A model generated the notes under the pieces. It worked only from the letters and a program-made list of their open reading frames with translations. It did not search any database and was not told the DNA's origin. This document shows, piece after piece, positions 44,567-53,725 of a stretch of DNA of 64,000 bases (position 1 is the stretch's first letter; the number at the start of each line of letters is the position of its first letter). A program made the position numbers and the translations under genes. Origin of the DNA: Arthrobacter sp. B6 (GTDB lineage Bacteria > Actinomycetota > Actinomycetes > Actinomycetales > Micrococcaceae); assembly GCF_001663775.1 (NCBI RefSeq), contig NZ_KV467168.1:348420-412419 (forward strand), in the 5' to 3' direction.

Positions 44567-44766
44567 CTGACTAAGTGGAGGGGCTGGATTGCTTTCCTTC
44601 CCACGTGAAGGCAGGCAGCGCGTAGGCGCTGCGGCTCGGCTTTTGGCTTTAGCCGGCGGTTGTCCGGTTGAACCGGGTTGCAGCCGGGAGAGAGCCGCGT
44701 ACCGTTTCAGGTGGCCGGGAATATTCCAACACCCCTCCTAGTACACGGAAAAATATGGAGAGTTCA

Positions 44767-46176
44767 ATGAAGACCTCACAAGACGTCCCCGGCAGCCCGG
44801 GCCCTACCGATCTCAAGGCCCCCGGTCGTGGCTACCGCAACGTCGTGGCGGGCACGATCGGCCATTTTGTGGAGTGGTATGACTGGTACATCTACGGGCT
44901 CCTGGCAGCGGTGTTCTCATCACAGATATTCCCAAGCGATGACCCGTTCGCCTCCCTGGTCGCAGCACTGCTCACTTACGCGGTCGGGTTTGTTGTCCGC
45001 CCGCTCAGCGGCATCATCATCTCCCCACTGGCCGACCGCTTCGGCCGGCGGCTCATCCTGACGCTGTCCGTCTCCGGGATGGCGCTCGGCTCGCTCATCA
45101 TCGGCCTCACGCCTTCATTTGCGACCATCGGCTATGCAGCGCCGGTTCTCTTCCTGGTTGCACGCATCATCCAGGGCATCTCCGCCGGCAGTGAGGGTCA
45201 GAGTGCCATCGCGTTCATGGTCGAACACGCCCCCGCGAACCGGAGGGGCCTGTTCGGTTCGTTCACCAACATGGCGAGCGGTCTGGCGACGCTCGCGGCG
45301 ACCGGGGCCGCGGCAATGGTGACAGCATCCTTTGCCCCAGCGGACCTTGCCGCCTTTGGTTGGCGCATCCCGTTCGTCATTGGAGGCATCCTCGGTATAG
45401 TCGGCCTCATCTTGAGGGCCCGCGCACAGGAAACGCCTGAGTTTGAGGCAGAGTCCTTGGTTGATCAAAAGTCCGCTGCGGCCCGCCTGGTGGACCTGGT
45501 CCGCGAACACCCCAAGGCGCTGCTGCAGGCAGCTGCGCTGTCCGCCCCGGCGGTGGCGTACTACACCTGGGCCACCTTCCTTCCTACCTACGCAAAGCTC
45601 ACCACCGGCAGGGACCTGTCCTCCACCCTGGCCGGGAGCGTGATCGGGCTGGTCTTGCTCGTGATCATCGTTCCGGCCTGCGGATACCTTTCCGACCGCC
45701 TCGGCCGACGCAAAATCTTCCCCATCGTCGGCGCCATCGGCATGATCGTTCTCTTCTACCCCATGCTCCTGCTGCTGAACCAGCCCGGCTTCGGCGTGTA
45801 CGTTCTGGTCTCGGCATCCGGATGGGTGGTTCTCGGCATATGGCAGTCGGTCTACCCCACCATCCAGGCCGAACTGTTCCCAGCTTCAGTACGTGTATCG
45901 GGCATCGGCCTCGCACACCAAATCGTGATCGCCGTCTTCGGTGGCACCGCCCCGCTGATCGCCGCAGCGTTCGTCGGCGCCGGACAGCCCATGCTCGTCG
46001 CGGTCTACATGATCGCCATTGTCGCCCTCAGCCTCATCGTCTACTTCACCCTCCCGGAGACGGGCAACCGCGGCGACCGTGCCACCGTGGCGCTTGCTGA
46101 CCCTGAAGTACTCGAAGGCGAACACCTGCTCGCGAGCACCTCGCAGGCCACCGGCGCGGTGAAGCGTTCCCACTAG
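44767..46176 (+). CDS. MFS transporter, MHS (metabolite:H+ symporter) family
   Basis: The 469-residue protein has the MHS hallmarks GTIGHFVEWYDWYIYG at the first helix, RPLSGIIISPLADRFGRR in loop 2/3 and FMVEHAPANRRGLFGSF. Members import carboxylates such as shikimate, ketoglutarate, proline or sugar acids with protons. I chose ATG 44767 (GGAG six bases upstream) rather than ATG 44755 or 44668. With the KDPG-type aldolase nearby, a sugar acid is a reasonable guess. Confidence 0.9.
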   Translation: MKTSQDVPGSPGPTDLKAPGRGYRNVVAGTIGHFVEWYDWYIYGLLAAVFSSQIFPSDDPFASLVAALLTYAVGFVVRPLSGIIISPLADRFGRRLILTLSVSGMALGSLIIGLTPSFATIGYAAPVLFLVARIIQGISAGSEGQSAIAFMVEHAPANRRGLFGSFTNMASGLATLAATGAAAMVTASFAPADLAAFGWRIPFVIGGILGIVGLILRARAQETPEFEAESLVDQKSAAARLVDLVREHPKALLQAAALSAPAVAYYTWATFLPTYAKLTTGRDLSSTLAGSVIGLVLLVIIVPACGYLSDRLGRRKIFPIVGAIGMIVLFYPMLLLLNQPGFGVYVLVSASGWVVLGIWQSVYPTIQAELFPASVRVSGIGLAHQIVIAVFGGTAPLIAAAFVGAGQPMLVAVYMIAIVALSLIVYFTLPETGNRGDRATVALADPEVLEGEHLLASTSQATGAVKRSH

Positions 46177-46201
46177 GCACGCTGCCGCCCTGGGAAGCCG
46201 C

Positions 46202-46254
46202 GGCGGCTCGACCGGGCACAGGGGCGTGACGGCCCCGGGCCTCGTCGAGCCGCC
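46202..46254. terminator. Possible terminator after the MHS transporter
   Basis: Arms GGCGGCTCGAC (46202-46212) and GTCGAGCCGCC (46244-46254) are perfectly complementary, with an inner GC-rich segment that may fold too. There is no T tract. Confidence 0.45.
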
Positions 46255-46355
46255 CGACTCGTGAAGGGTGCGATCCCTTAAGCACGATCGAAATAGACAT
46301 TGCCGTATGAACGAAACAATTTTTCCATAGGCGCAGAACTAAAGGGGGTTTCCAC

Positions 46356-47177
46356 ATGAACCAAATGATTATTAACACGTTTTCCTACCTATGGTCATCT
46401 TCGGCAATTGATGCAATCACCGAATTAGTCGACAACGGGTATAAAACTTTCGAAGTTCCGGTTAGCTCCCCACATTGCTGGCCGGATGAAATATCCGCCC
46501 TCGAACGTGCGGCAATCCGTGAAAGACTTAATGAATATGGCGCCAAAATCAGGTCACTGAACGCCGGCGGATACGACATCAACCTGGCCAGCCCTGGCGC
46601 CAGCATGCGCCGCAAAAGTATCGAGCACATCACGTCGGTGATCGACTTGGCTGCAGCGTGGGATGTCCCCGAGGTTGTGATCTCCCCCGGCACAAGGCGC
46701 CCGATGATCTCACCGTCACTCGAGAAGACCTACGGGTGGATGTACGAGAGCCTGGAGAACCTGATTCCGCTTGCCAAACAGGCCGGCACACGGCTGCTTT
46801 TCGAAAACACCCCCTATTGCTTCACCCCCACCATCCAGGACCTGGCAGGGGTCGTAAGCACGATCAACGACGACTCAGTCAAGGTCGTGTACGACGTCGC
46901 CAACGCTGCGTACATCGGAGAGGATCCCGTAGAAAGCCTGCTCTCCCATCACGAATCGATTGGCCTGGTACACATTTCTGATACGGGCACGGACACTTGG
47001 GGCCACGATCCGATCGGCACCGGAGTAATCGACTGGAGCGGCCTGGGCAAGGCCGTCAGAGAAACGTGCGGAGTCAACAACGTTGTTCTTGAGATCATTC
47101 GCGAAGAGAACCCCGTCCAAGAATTTCAGAAGGCAATGCAGGACCTCAAAGATCAGGGCTGGGAACTGGCAAACTAG
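46356..47177 (+). CDS. Sugar phosphate isomerase/epimerase-like TIM barrel (AP endonuclease 2 family)
   Basis: The 273-residue protein has ligands Glu in LLFENTPYC, Asp in VVYDVANA, His in GLVHISD and Glu in NVVLEIIRE. The start has AAAGGGGG upstream. Its first 200 bases are poorer in GC than the neighbours, which may reflect acquisition from elsewhere. With the SDR downstream it forms a small unit likely acting on a sugar or keto-sugar. Confidence 0.9.
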   Translation: MNQMIINTFSYLWSSSAIDAITELVDNGYKTFEVPVSSPHCWPDEISALERAAIRERLNEYGAKIRSLNAGGYDINLASPGASMRRKSIEHITSVIDLAAAWDVPEVVISPGTRRPMISPSLEKTYGWMYESLENLIPLAKQAGTRLLFENTPYCFTPTIQDLAGVVSTINDDSVKVVYDVANAAYIGEDPVESLLSHHESIGLVHISDTGTDTWGHDPIGTGVIDWSGLGKAVRETCGVNNVVLEIIREENPVQEFQKAMQDLKDQGWELAN

Positions 47178-47345
47178 CCCGATGTCCGGTGACGCGGCGC
47201 GGTAGCGGAGGATCCGCAGGAAAGTGTGTAAATAGTTCACATTGCGAATCGATCATCAACGCCAGGAATGTGGCAGGTCATGATTTGCATGAGATTTGCA
47301 GCAGCAATTTTTGGCATGTGAACCGCTGATAAAGGAGTATGAGCG

Positions 47346-48137
47346 ATGAGAGCTTTGGTTAGTGGCGGAAGCAGCGGTATAGGAGCAGCAACCTGCCTCA
47401 GAATCGCAGAGGCGGCTCTGGCTCGTGGCGTGCACCCGATGATCGCCGTGGCAGGACACGATTCGAACGGCAACCAGGAACAAGTCGTTCGTTCAATCCA
47501 GTCAATGGGGGGTACCGCTATCGCGTTGGCAGGCAACCTTGGCGACCCAGAGGTGCCAGGTAAATTGGTAGAAGCCGCGGTAACCGAATTTGGCGGGTTG
47601 GACGCACTCGTAGCAAACGCGGGAATCGCAAACCCCGGCGCCATCTGCGACGTGTCCCTTGAAGACTGGGACGAAATGTTCGCCGTCAACCTTCGCGGCC
47701 CGTGGCTTCTCGCGAAAGCAAGCCACCCACATTTGAGGCAGAGCCGCGGATCCGCCTGCTTCACCTCTTCCATGTCTGGTCAGGTACCGCATGCTGGATC
47801 AGGCGCCTACAGCCCCAGCAAAGCCGCGCTGACGATGCTGGCCCAAACACTTGCGCTGGAATGGGCACCCGAAGGAATTCGCGTCAACGTCGTCTCACCA
47901 GGCATGACCCACACGCGGTTGACCGAAAAAATGTATGCCGATCCCCAAATCAAAAAGGCAAGGGAAAACATCATCCCGTTGGCAAGAGTTGGAGAACCCG
48001 TGGACATTGCGAACGTGATCGAGTTCCTTGTAAGCCCGCTTTCGGGGTACGTCACGGGGCAAGACATCTGCGTCGATGGCGGCTTTACCAAGTCCATTCT
48101 TAGCCATATCCCTGGTCGACCCAGCTCTAAATCCTGA
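47346..48137 (+). CDS. Short-chain dehydrogenase/reductase
   Basis: The 263-residue SDR has SGGSSGIG (6-13), NAG in LVANAGIAN, Ser in TSSMSG and YSPSK, with NVVSPGMTHTRL and VTGQDICVDGG. It is classical, most likely NAD(P)-linked sugar or polyol dehydrogenase. The start follows AAAGGAG by nine bases. Confidence 0.91.
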   Translation: MRALVSGGSSGIGAATCLRIAEAALARGVHPMIAVAGHDSNGNQEQVVRSIQSMGGTAIALAGNLGDPEVPGKLVEAAVTEFGGLDALVANAGIANPGAICDVSLEDWDEMFAVNLRGPWLLAKASHPHLRQSRGSACFTSSMSGQVPHAGSGAYSPSKAALTMLAQTLALEWAPEGIRVNVVSPGMTHTRLTEKMYADPQIKKARENIIPLARVGEPVDIANVIEFLVSPLSGYVTGQDICVDGGFTKSILSHIPGRPSSKS

Positions 48138-48570
48138 CACCCGGTCTGTACCAGCACCCCGAAAAGTGGCGTCTCCGTCGCCCTTCACACTAGCGGCCAC
48201 GCTACCGGCGAGCTGCTCCAGGCATTTGCCCTGACTAACTATGGCGGGTCAGTGCACCCTTGCGCTTAGGGTCGGTTGCGCTAGGCCGTCCCGCCGTCGC
48301 GCTCGGCCCGACGCTGCCGCAGTGTCGCCCGAAGCTGCCGCGCACTCTCGCAAACGCCGTGGGGGGCGGTCGCCCCGCGCGCCTCTGAGCTGCGGGGTCC
48401 CCGCGTTAGAAGACCAGACGCGTAAGTGGCAGCGATGCCCGTCAAATTCGCGTACACCCCAACCTGACACAGCGGAGCCTTAGGCCGCAGTTTCTTTTGA
48501 AGGTGCCAGACTCGTCGGCTGGACGCCGAACCAACGAGCGCGTGCGATCTTCGGCGGGGCGCTGCTCCTT
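48138..48570. other. Intergenic, no gene seen
   Basis: The very GC-rich stretch between the convergent SDR and dehydratase genes has no recognisable frame. No clear terminator or operator was found. Confidence 0.5.
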
Positions 48571-49707
48571 TTAGCAATAAGCCATGGATCCATCTGGCCG
48601 TATTGGAAGCTGACGTTCCCAGTGGACGTAGTCATCTGTGCTCAGCGCGGCTTCGTCGATGTCGATTCCCCAGCCGGGGCGGTCGGGGCGGAGTTCTAGG
48701 TGGCCGTCGGTCGGGAGGTAGGGGTCTGGGCACCAGGTGGTTTCTTCGAGTTTGTATTCGAGGATGGAGAAGTTGCTGCAGGCTGCGGCAAAGTGCAGGT
48801 TGTGGGCGACTGCGAGTGGGCCCATGGGGTTGTGGGGTGCCACTGTGGTGAAGTGTGCTTCGGCGATGGTAGCGATTCTCCGCATTTGGGATATTCCTCC
48901 GACGACGCAGATGTCCGGCTGGATGATGTCTGCTCCAGCGCCTGAGAGGAGGCTCAGGAACTCGTTTGCCGAGTAGAGGCTCTCGCCGGTCGCCAGGGGG
49001 ACATGGAGTTCTGCGCGGAGCCTGTGCCATGCCGGGAAGTATTCGGGCCGGATGGGTTCTTCGAAGAAGAGCGGCTGGTATGGCGCCAGGGCGTTGCCGA
49101 GTTGGATCGCTTGGTATGGCTCGAAAATCTTGGCATGGGCATCAAAAGCGAAGTCCCAGGCGTCGGAACATGCTTCCCGTACGGCGGCGAAGTAGTCAGC
49201 CGTTTCCTTGACCACGAGCCCCCAGCGGCGATCGTGCAGCTCTCCGCGGAACGGGCTTAGCTTGAAAGCGGTGAATCCGTATTCTTCGTTGAGTTCCTGG
49301 GTGATTTCCCGGCATTCGATCGGGTCCGGGGCTGAGTAAACGCCCGCGTATACGGAGACGCGGTCTCGCACTGATCCCCCGAGGAGGCTGTAGACAGGAA
49401 CGTCGAGTGCTTTGGCCGCGATGTCCCACAGTGCATGGTCTACTGCCGAGATTGCTGCCAGGCCGATGGCTCCTTGCGGGAACCGGGCTTTGCGAATGAG
49501 TTTTTGGGTCACGTACTCCACGCGCCTGGGATCATCCCCCTTGACCTGTTCAAACAGGTAGTCCAGGACCGGAACAAGGGCCCAGTCCGGGCCATGGTTA
49601 TAGGCCTCACCCCAGCCGGATATTCCTTCATCGGTGTCAATCCGAAGGAGCAGCCGCGGCCGGGTGCCGACTCGTTGCATGAAGGTCTTGAAGCCCGTGA
49701 TTTTCAT
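48571..49707 (-). CDS. Galactonate dehydratase-like enolase superfamily enzyme
   Basis: The 378-residue protein has the mandelate racemase/enolase layout. Probable metal ligands are Asp189 (FDAHAKI), Glu216 (LFFEEP) and Glu242 (ATGES). His191 and His292 (APHNPMGPLA) match the acid/base pair of D-galactonate dehydratase. It would dehydrate an aldonate or aldarate to a 2-keto-3-deoxy acid. The start overlaps the stop of the DapA-family gene. Substrate stereochemistry cannot be read. Confidence 0.88.
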   Translation of the reverse strand: MKITGFKTFMQRVGTRPRLLLRIDTDEGISGWGEAYNHGPDWALVPVLDYLFEQVKGDDPRRVEYVTQKLIRKARFPQGAIGLAAISAVDHALWDIAAKALDVPVYSLLGGSVRDRVSVYAGVYSAPDPIECREITQELNEEYGFTAFKLSPFRGELHDRRWGLVVKETADYFAAVREACSDAWDFAFDAHAKIFEPYQAIQLGNALAPYQPLFFEEPIRPEYFPAWHRLRAELHVPLATGESLYSANEFLSLLSGAGADIIQPDICVVGGISQMRRIATIAEAHFTTVAPHNPMGPLAVAHNLHFAAACSNFSILEYKLEETTWCPDPYLPTDGHLELRPDRPGWGIDIDEAALSTDDYVHWERQLPIRPDGSMAYC

Positions 49708-50654
49708 GCGACCACTGTCTTTTCCGAGGGCCGGGGAGTGGCGAGAAGGTTGTGGCTGGTTGCCCAGTCTGCAAGGATCTCCGCGATTTCGGTCCTGTCC
49801 GAATCATCAACTTCGCGGCTGGGCGGTCTGATGGATCTGTCACAAAGGTCCAGCTGCGCGAGGGCTTCCTTGACCACGCTGACGTTGTTGGCCGACCGGT
49901 GTTCGGCGCGCATTTCCTCAAACCTGGATATCCGAGCCAGCAGCGACCCGGCCAATGAATAGCTTCCATTGCGTAGGGCGTCACGGAGGGCAAGCGAAAG
50001 TTCCGGGTTGACGTTGACGAGTCCCGAAGTGAATCCCGTGGCCCCGTGGGCAGCGTAGGAAAGGGCGTATGGTTCGGCCAGGCCGGCAATCCAGACGAAG
50101 CGGTCGGCGCCGGCCAGGTCCCGGATCCGTGCGAACTGAGTTGGATCGGGCACTGCGTATTTGATTCCGATGATGTTCGGGCACCGATCGGACAATTCCA
50201 CCAGCATGGGCGCGGTCACCCATTCATTGCGGATGTACAGGACGAAGGCCGTTTCCGGGACAGCGGAGGCGATCTCGGCGTGGTACTCCACCCAGCCGGC
50301 GGCTGAAATATGTGGATGGGTGGGCTGGTGGATCATGGCCATTGGAATGCCTGCATCCCTGCCAAGGCGCACGTCCGTGATGGCCGTCTGGATGTCATGA
50401 CCCACGCCAAGGAGAAGCGTCGCCTCATCCCCGGCCGCCTCGGCAGATGCCTCGATCAGCAATTTGCGTTCAGCTGCTGTCAGCGCATAGAACTCGCTGG
50501 TATTCCCGTTCGGCGTGATGGTGGTGACACCGTTGTCGATCAGCCGGCGCAAAAGGATCTTGAATGTCGAAAGGTCCACAGCGCCGTTCTTGTACGGCGT
50601 CACTGGAATTGCCACGACGTCCGCTAAAGCTGACCTCAGGTCGGAGAAGGTCAT
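49704..50654 (-). CDS. DapA-family (N-acetylneuraminate lyase superfamily) lyase/dehydratase
   Basis: The 316-residue protein has a class I TIM barrel with the catalytic Tyr140 (FVLYIRN) and Schiff-base Lys165 (IGIKYAV). Relatives include 2-keto-3-deoxy acid dehydratases (KdgD/AraD-like) and KDG aldolases. Because an aldehyde dehydrogenase of the semialdehyde type lies in the same module, a dehydratase yielding an oxoglutarate semialdehyde is favoured. It overlaps the GntR stop by 4 bp. Confidence 0.87.
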   Translation of the reverse strand: MTFSDLRSALADVVAIPVTPYKNGAVDLSTFKILLRRLIDNGVTTITPNGNTSEFYALTAAERKLLIEASAEAAGDEATLLLGVGHDIQTAITDVRLGRDAGIPMAMIHQPTHPHISAAGWVEYHAEIASAVPETAFVLYIRNEWVTAPMLVELSDRCPNIIGIKYAVPDPTQFARIRDLAGADRFVWIAGLAEPYALSYAAHGATGFTSGLVNVNPELSLALRDALRNGSYSLAGSLLARISRFEEMRAEHRSANNVSVVKEALAQLDLCDRSIRPPSREVDDSDRTEIAEILADWATSHNLLATPRPSEKTVVA

Positions 50655-51316
50655 GATTGCCCCTTAGCGATCTGTCCGACCGCGCGGGCGGCGAAACTGC
50701 GAATGTGATGGAGTACCAGTTCCGCCGTTTTGCCTGCATCACCGCTTCGTGCCGCGGCAAGGATTTCAGCGTGCTCGGCCGCTTCTTCCTCCCAGGAGTG
50801 CTGCTTAATCCAGGCGTTCGCCGAAATGAGGGCCGTTTGCTCCCGCAGCCCGTCAAGCATCTGCGTAAGAACTGTGTTGCCGCTGTTTGAGTACAGCAAC
50901 TGGTGGAAATCACGGTTTGCCAGGCTACGTTCCGCTTCGTCCCTGGCTTCCGCTGCCCGGTCAAGGGCCTCCTGCGCCCGCACCACGTTGAAGCCACGTT
51001 CGACGGTTCGCGCAACCGCAACGGGCTCCAGCAAGGAGCGGACATCGAAGATGCTGGTCGCCATTTCCTCATCAACAACGCGCACCGTGGCGCCCTTGTA
51101 TTCGCTCATCGTTACCAGGCCTGCCCCAGCCAGAGTCTTAAGCGCTTCCCTGACCGGAGTTTTGGAAATGCCAAAATGACGAGCCAGTTCGGTCTCCACC
51201 AAAGCCTGCCCGGCGGCTAGCTCACCAGTCAGAATCGAGCGCCGGAGGGCCTCAACAACGAGGTTGGTCCTGGACGCCGTCGGCAGCAACGCCCCGCCCA
51301 TGAATTGCGTACTCAT
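50651..51316 (-). CDS. GntR-family regulator, FadR/FCD subgroup
   Basis: The 221-residue protein has a winged helix (LRRSILTGELAAGQALVETELARHFGISKTPVREALKTLAGAGLV) and an FCD ligand domain with Asp/His residues that usually bind metal (DFHQLLY, EHAEILAA). Such proteins sense sugar acids or organic acids. It is divergent from the SBP operon with an AT-rich palindrome between them, so it probably controls both directions. Confidence 0.91.
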   Translation of the reverse strand: MSTQFMGGALLPTASRTNLVVEALRRSILTGELAAGQALVETELARHFGISKTPVREALKTLAGAGLVTMSEYKGATVRVVDEEMATSIFDVRSLLEPVAVARTVERGFNVVRAQEALDRAAEARDEAERSLANRDFHQLLYSNSGNTVLTQMLDGLREQTALISANAWIKQHSWEEEAAEHAEILAAARSGDAGKTAELVLHHIRSFAARAVGQIAKGQS

Positions 51317-51337
51317 AATAATTTCCTTTCGACCAAA

Positions 51338-51374
51338 ACATCATATCATGCACATCGTATGTAGTATATGATGT
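51338..51374. promoter_or_regulatory. AT-rich inverted repeat between GntR and SBP operons
   Basis: ACATCATAT (51338-51346) and its complement ATATGATGT (51366-51374) are separated by 19 bases, and another TCATATCATG and CATCGTATG are nested nearby. The location between divergent genes suits a GntR binding region overlapping both promoters. Confidence 0.5.
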
Positions 51375-51444
51375 ACGAGAAGGGCCGGACGGGGATCATT
51401 TCCCGCTAATCCATTGACCCGCTTCATCCATTGAGAGGAACGCA

Positions 51445-52791
51445 ATGATGCGTAAGAACAAGGGACCGTCGCTCAAAAGGAACCGCCGTGGCGGGACCCT
51501 GGTCGGGGTCGCTGCCATAATCACGGCGGCACTGGGGTTGGGTGCCTGCGGGACGGGCACTGACAGCTCCGGCGCGGAAGGGGGCGATGTTGTCCTTGAA
51601 CTTTGGGACACGGACACCCGCCCCGAGCGCACGGAAAACCTGAAGAAATTGATCAGTATGTTCGAGGAGAAGAATCCGTCCATCAAGGTCAATTACCTTG
51701 GCCTGCCGACGGACTCTTACATGCAGAAGATCAGCACGGCGATTGCGACGAAGGCGACACCGGACATCATTACACCCAAGGCATCGGACATTTCCGCGCT
51801 TGTTGCTCAGAAGGCGCTGGCGCCTCTGGATGAGAAGTTTGAAGGCGGCGGCTGGGACGCGAAGGTTTCACCGGCCATGACCAAGTCCTCCAAGGCTGCA
51901 TCTCCTGACGGGAAGCTGTACCTGACACCAGCCACGAGTTTGGCGGACGTCATCTATTACCGGTCAGACTTCTTCAAGAACGCCGGATTGTCAGCTCCTA
52001 CTTCCTGGGATGACTTCTACGCGGTGGCGGACAAGCTCACAGACAAGTCAACGGGGAAGTTCGGCTACACCCTGCGCGGTGGGAACGGCTTCTTCTCGCA
52101 ATTTGTCCAGATGGTCTACCCGCAGGCCGGCGTCGATACATTCTTCCGGGAAGACGGCACCTCAACCCTGAACGATCCTGCAGTCGTAGCCGCGGCCGAG
52201 GACTATGTCGATCTCTACGGCAAGGACACCGCCGAGAGTGACCTGACTGCTGACTTCAAAACGATGGTGGCCCAGTTCGGCTCCGGTGGCGCCGCCATGC
52301 TCAGCCACAGCATCGGTTCGTACCCCACCCACGTCGCCGCCCTCGGAGCCGACAAAGTCGCAGCGGTGGCACCATTTCCCTCAAAGTCGGGCAAGTCAGT
52401 GCTCTCTGGCCGTATGACTACCGGTTTTGCCATGTTCGAGACCAGCAAACACAAGGAAGCCGCCTGGAAGTTTCTTGAGTACACGATGAGCGTTGAGGGC
52501 AACAGCTTCTGGGCGCAGAAATCCGGTTACCTCCCGGGCAACCTCGAAGTCGCCAAGGAATCCTGGGTCACCGAGAACCCCGCCATGCAGACGTCCATCA
52601 AGGCACTCGAAAACAAAGACGCCGTTGTCCTTGAACAGCCGTTCTACCTGCCGGAGTTCAACTCCATCACCACCACGGAGATGCTTCCTGAATGGCAGCG
52701 GGTGCTTCAGAAACAGCTTTCAGTCAAGGACTTCCTGACCCAATCGGCCGAGAAGCTCACGAAGGCCCAACAAAAATACATGAAGAAGTGA
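51445..52791 (+). CDS. Sugar ABC transporter solute-binding lipoprotein (family 1)
   Basis: The 448-residue lipoprotein has lipobox LGAC with Cys35 and CUT1-type features (VVLELWDTDTRPERTENLKKLISMFEEKNPSIKV, AAWKFLEYTMSVEG). The start follows AGAGGAA. It supplies the two permeases downstream (4-bp gap). In this context it probably binds a sugar acid or the saccharide that yields it. Confidence 0.92.
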   Translation: MMRKNKGPSLKRNRRGGTLVGVAAIITAALGLGACGTGTDSSGAEGGDVVLELWDTDTRPERTENLKKLISMFEEKNPSIKVNYLGLPTDSYMQKISTAIATKATPDIITPKASDISALVAQKALAPLDEKFEGGGWDAKVSPAMTKSSKAASPDGKLYLTPATSLADVIYYRSDFFKNAGLSAPTSWDDFYAVADKLTDKSTGKFGYTLRGGNGFFSQFVQMVYPQAGVDTFFREDGTSTLNDPAVVAAAEDYVDLYGKDTAESDLTADFKTMVAQFGSGGAAMLSHSIGSYPTHVAALGADKVAAVAPFPSKSGKSVLSGRMTTGFAMFETSKHKEAAWKFLEYTMSVEGNSFWAQKSGYLPGNLEVAKESWVTENPAMQTSIKALENKDAVVLEQPFYLPEFNSITTTEMLPEWQRVLQKQLSVKDFLTQSAEKLTKAQQKYMKK

Positions 52792-52795
52792 CGCC

Positions 52796-53725
52796 ATGTC
52801 TGTCATAACCCCCGAACGTCCGGCGCAATCAAAACAACGAAAGCCCAAAGCCAAGCTCCGCCGTTTCTACCCCTACTTCCTGATCGGCCCGGCAGCGGTG
52901 CTGACGCTGGTGTTCCTGGTCTACCCGGTCGGCAGCGTCTTCTACTACAGCCTTCAGCACTCCAACGTCACCCAGCCGTGGAACGACGGGTTCGCCGGCC
53001 TGGACAACTTCATCGCCATGGGCTCTGACCCCCTCTTCTGGCGCAGCCTCACCTTCACCCTCCAATGGGTGGCCGTGGAGGTTGGACTGCAGTTCATCTT
53101 TGGGTTGGCACTGGCACTGCTGATCAACAAAACATTCATCGGCCGGGCCGTCGCCCGCTCGCTCGTCTTCTCTCCCTGGGCAGTTTCCGGCATCCTCACC
53201 ACCACCATCTGGATCCTGATCTACAACCCATCAACCGGAATCGGCCGCTACCTCGCAGATATCGGAATCGGAGAATATGGGTTCTCGCTCCTTTCCGGCA
53301 GCGGAACAACATTCTGGGCCGTGGTCCTAGCCGAAATGTGGAAAGGCATACCCTTCTTCGCGATCCTTATCCTGGCCGACCTCCAATCGGTGTCCCTCGA
53401 ACTCTACGAATCCGCAGATGTCGATGGAGCCAGCACGTTGCGGAAATTCCTGTCCATCACATGGCCTCACATACGGCAGGCCGTCATCATCGCCACCCTG
53501 CTTCGGGCCGTCTGGGAATTCAACAACGTCGACCTCCTCTACACCCTGACCGGCGGCGGACCTGCCGGCGCCACCACAACGCTGCCCCTCTACGTGGCAC
53601 AAACAGCCATCCATGACCGAGACTTCGGCTACGGCTCCGCACTAACAGTGGTGGCCTTCATGATCCTGACCTTCTTCTCGCTGGTCTATCTGCGCATCAC
53701 CAAGTCCAAAGAGGATGACAAATGA
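52796..53725 (+). CDS. Sugar ABC transporter permease, MalF type
   Basis: The 309-residue protein has YFLIGPAAVLTLVFLVYPVGSVFYYSL at the first helix and the EAA loop ELYESADVDGASTLRKFLSITWPHI. It overlaps the next permease gene by 4 bp. No ATPase gene accompanies it, as in the 31-kb operon. Confidence 0.93.
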   Translation: MSVITPERPAQSKQRKPKAKLRRFYPYFLIGPAAVLTLVFLVYPVGSVFYYSLQHSNVTQPWNDGFAGLDNFIAMGSDPLFWRSLTFTLQWVAVEVGLQFIFGLALALLINKTFIGRAVARSLVFSPWAVSGILTTTIWILIYNPSTGIGRYLADIGIGEYGFSLLSGSGTTFWAVVLAEMWKGIPFFAILILADLQSVSLELYESADVDGASTLRKFLSITWPHIRQAVIIATLLRAVWEFNNVDLLYTLTGGGPAGATTTLPLYVAQTAIHDRDFGYGSALTVVAFMILTFFSLVYLRITKSKEDDK

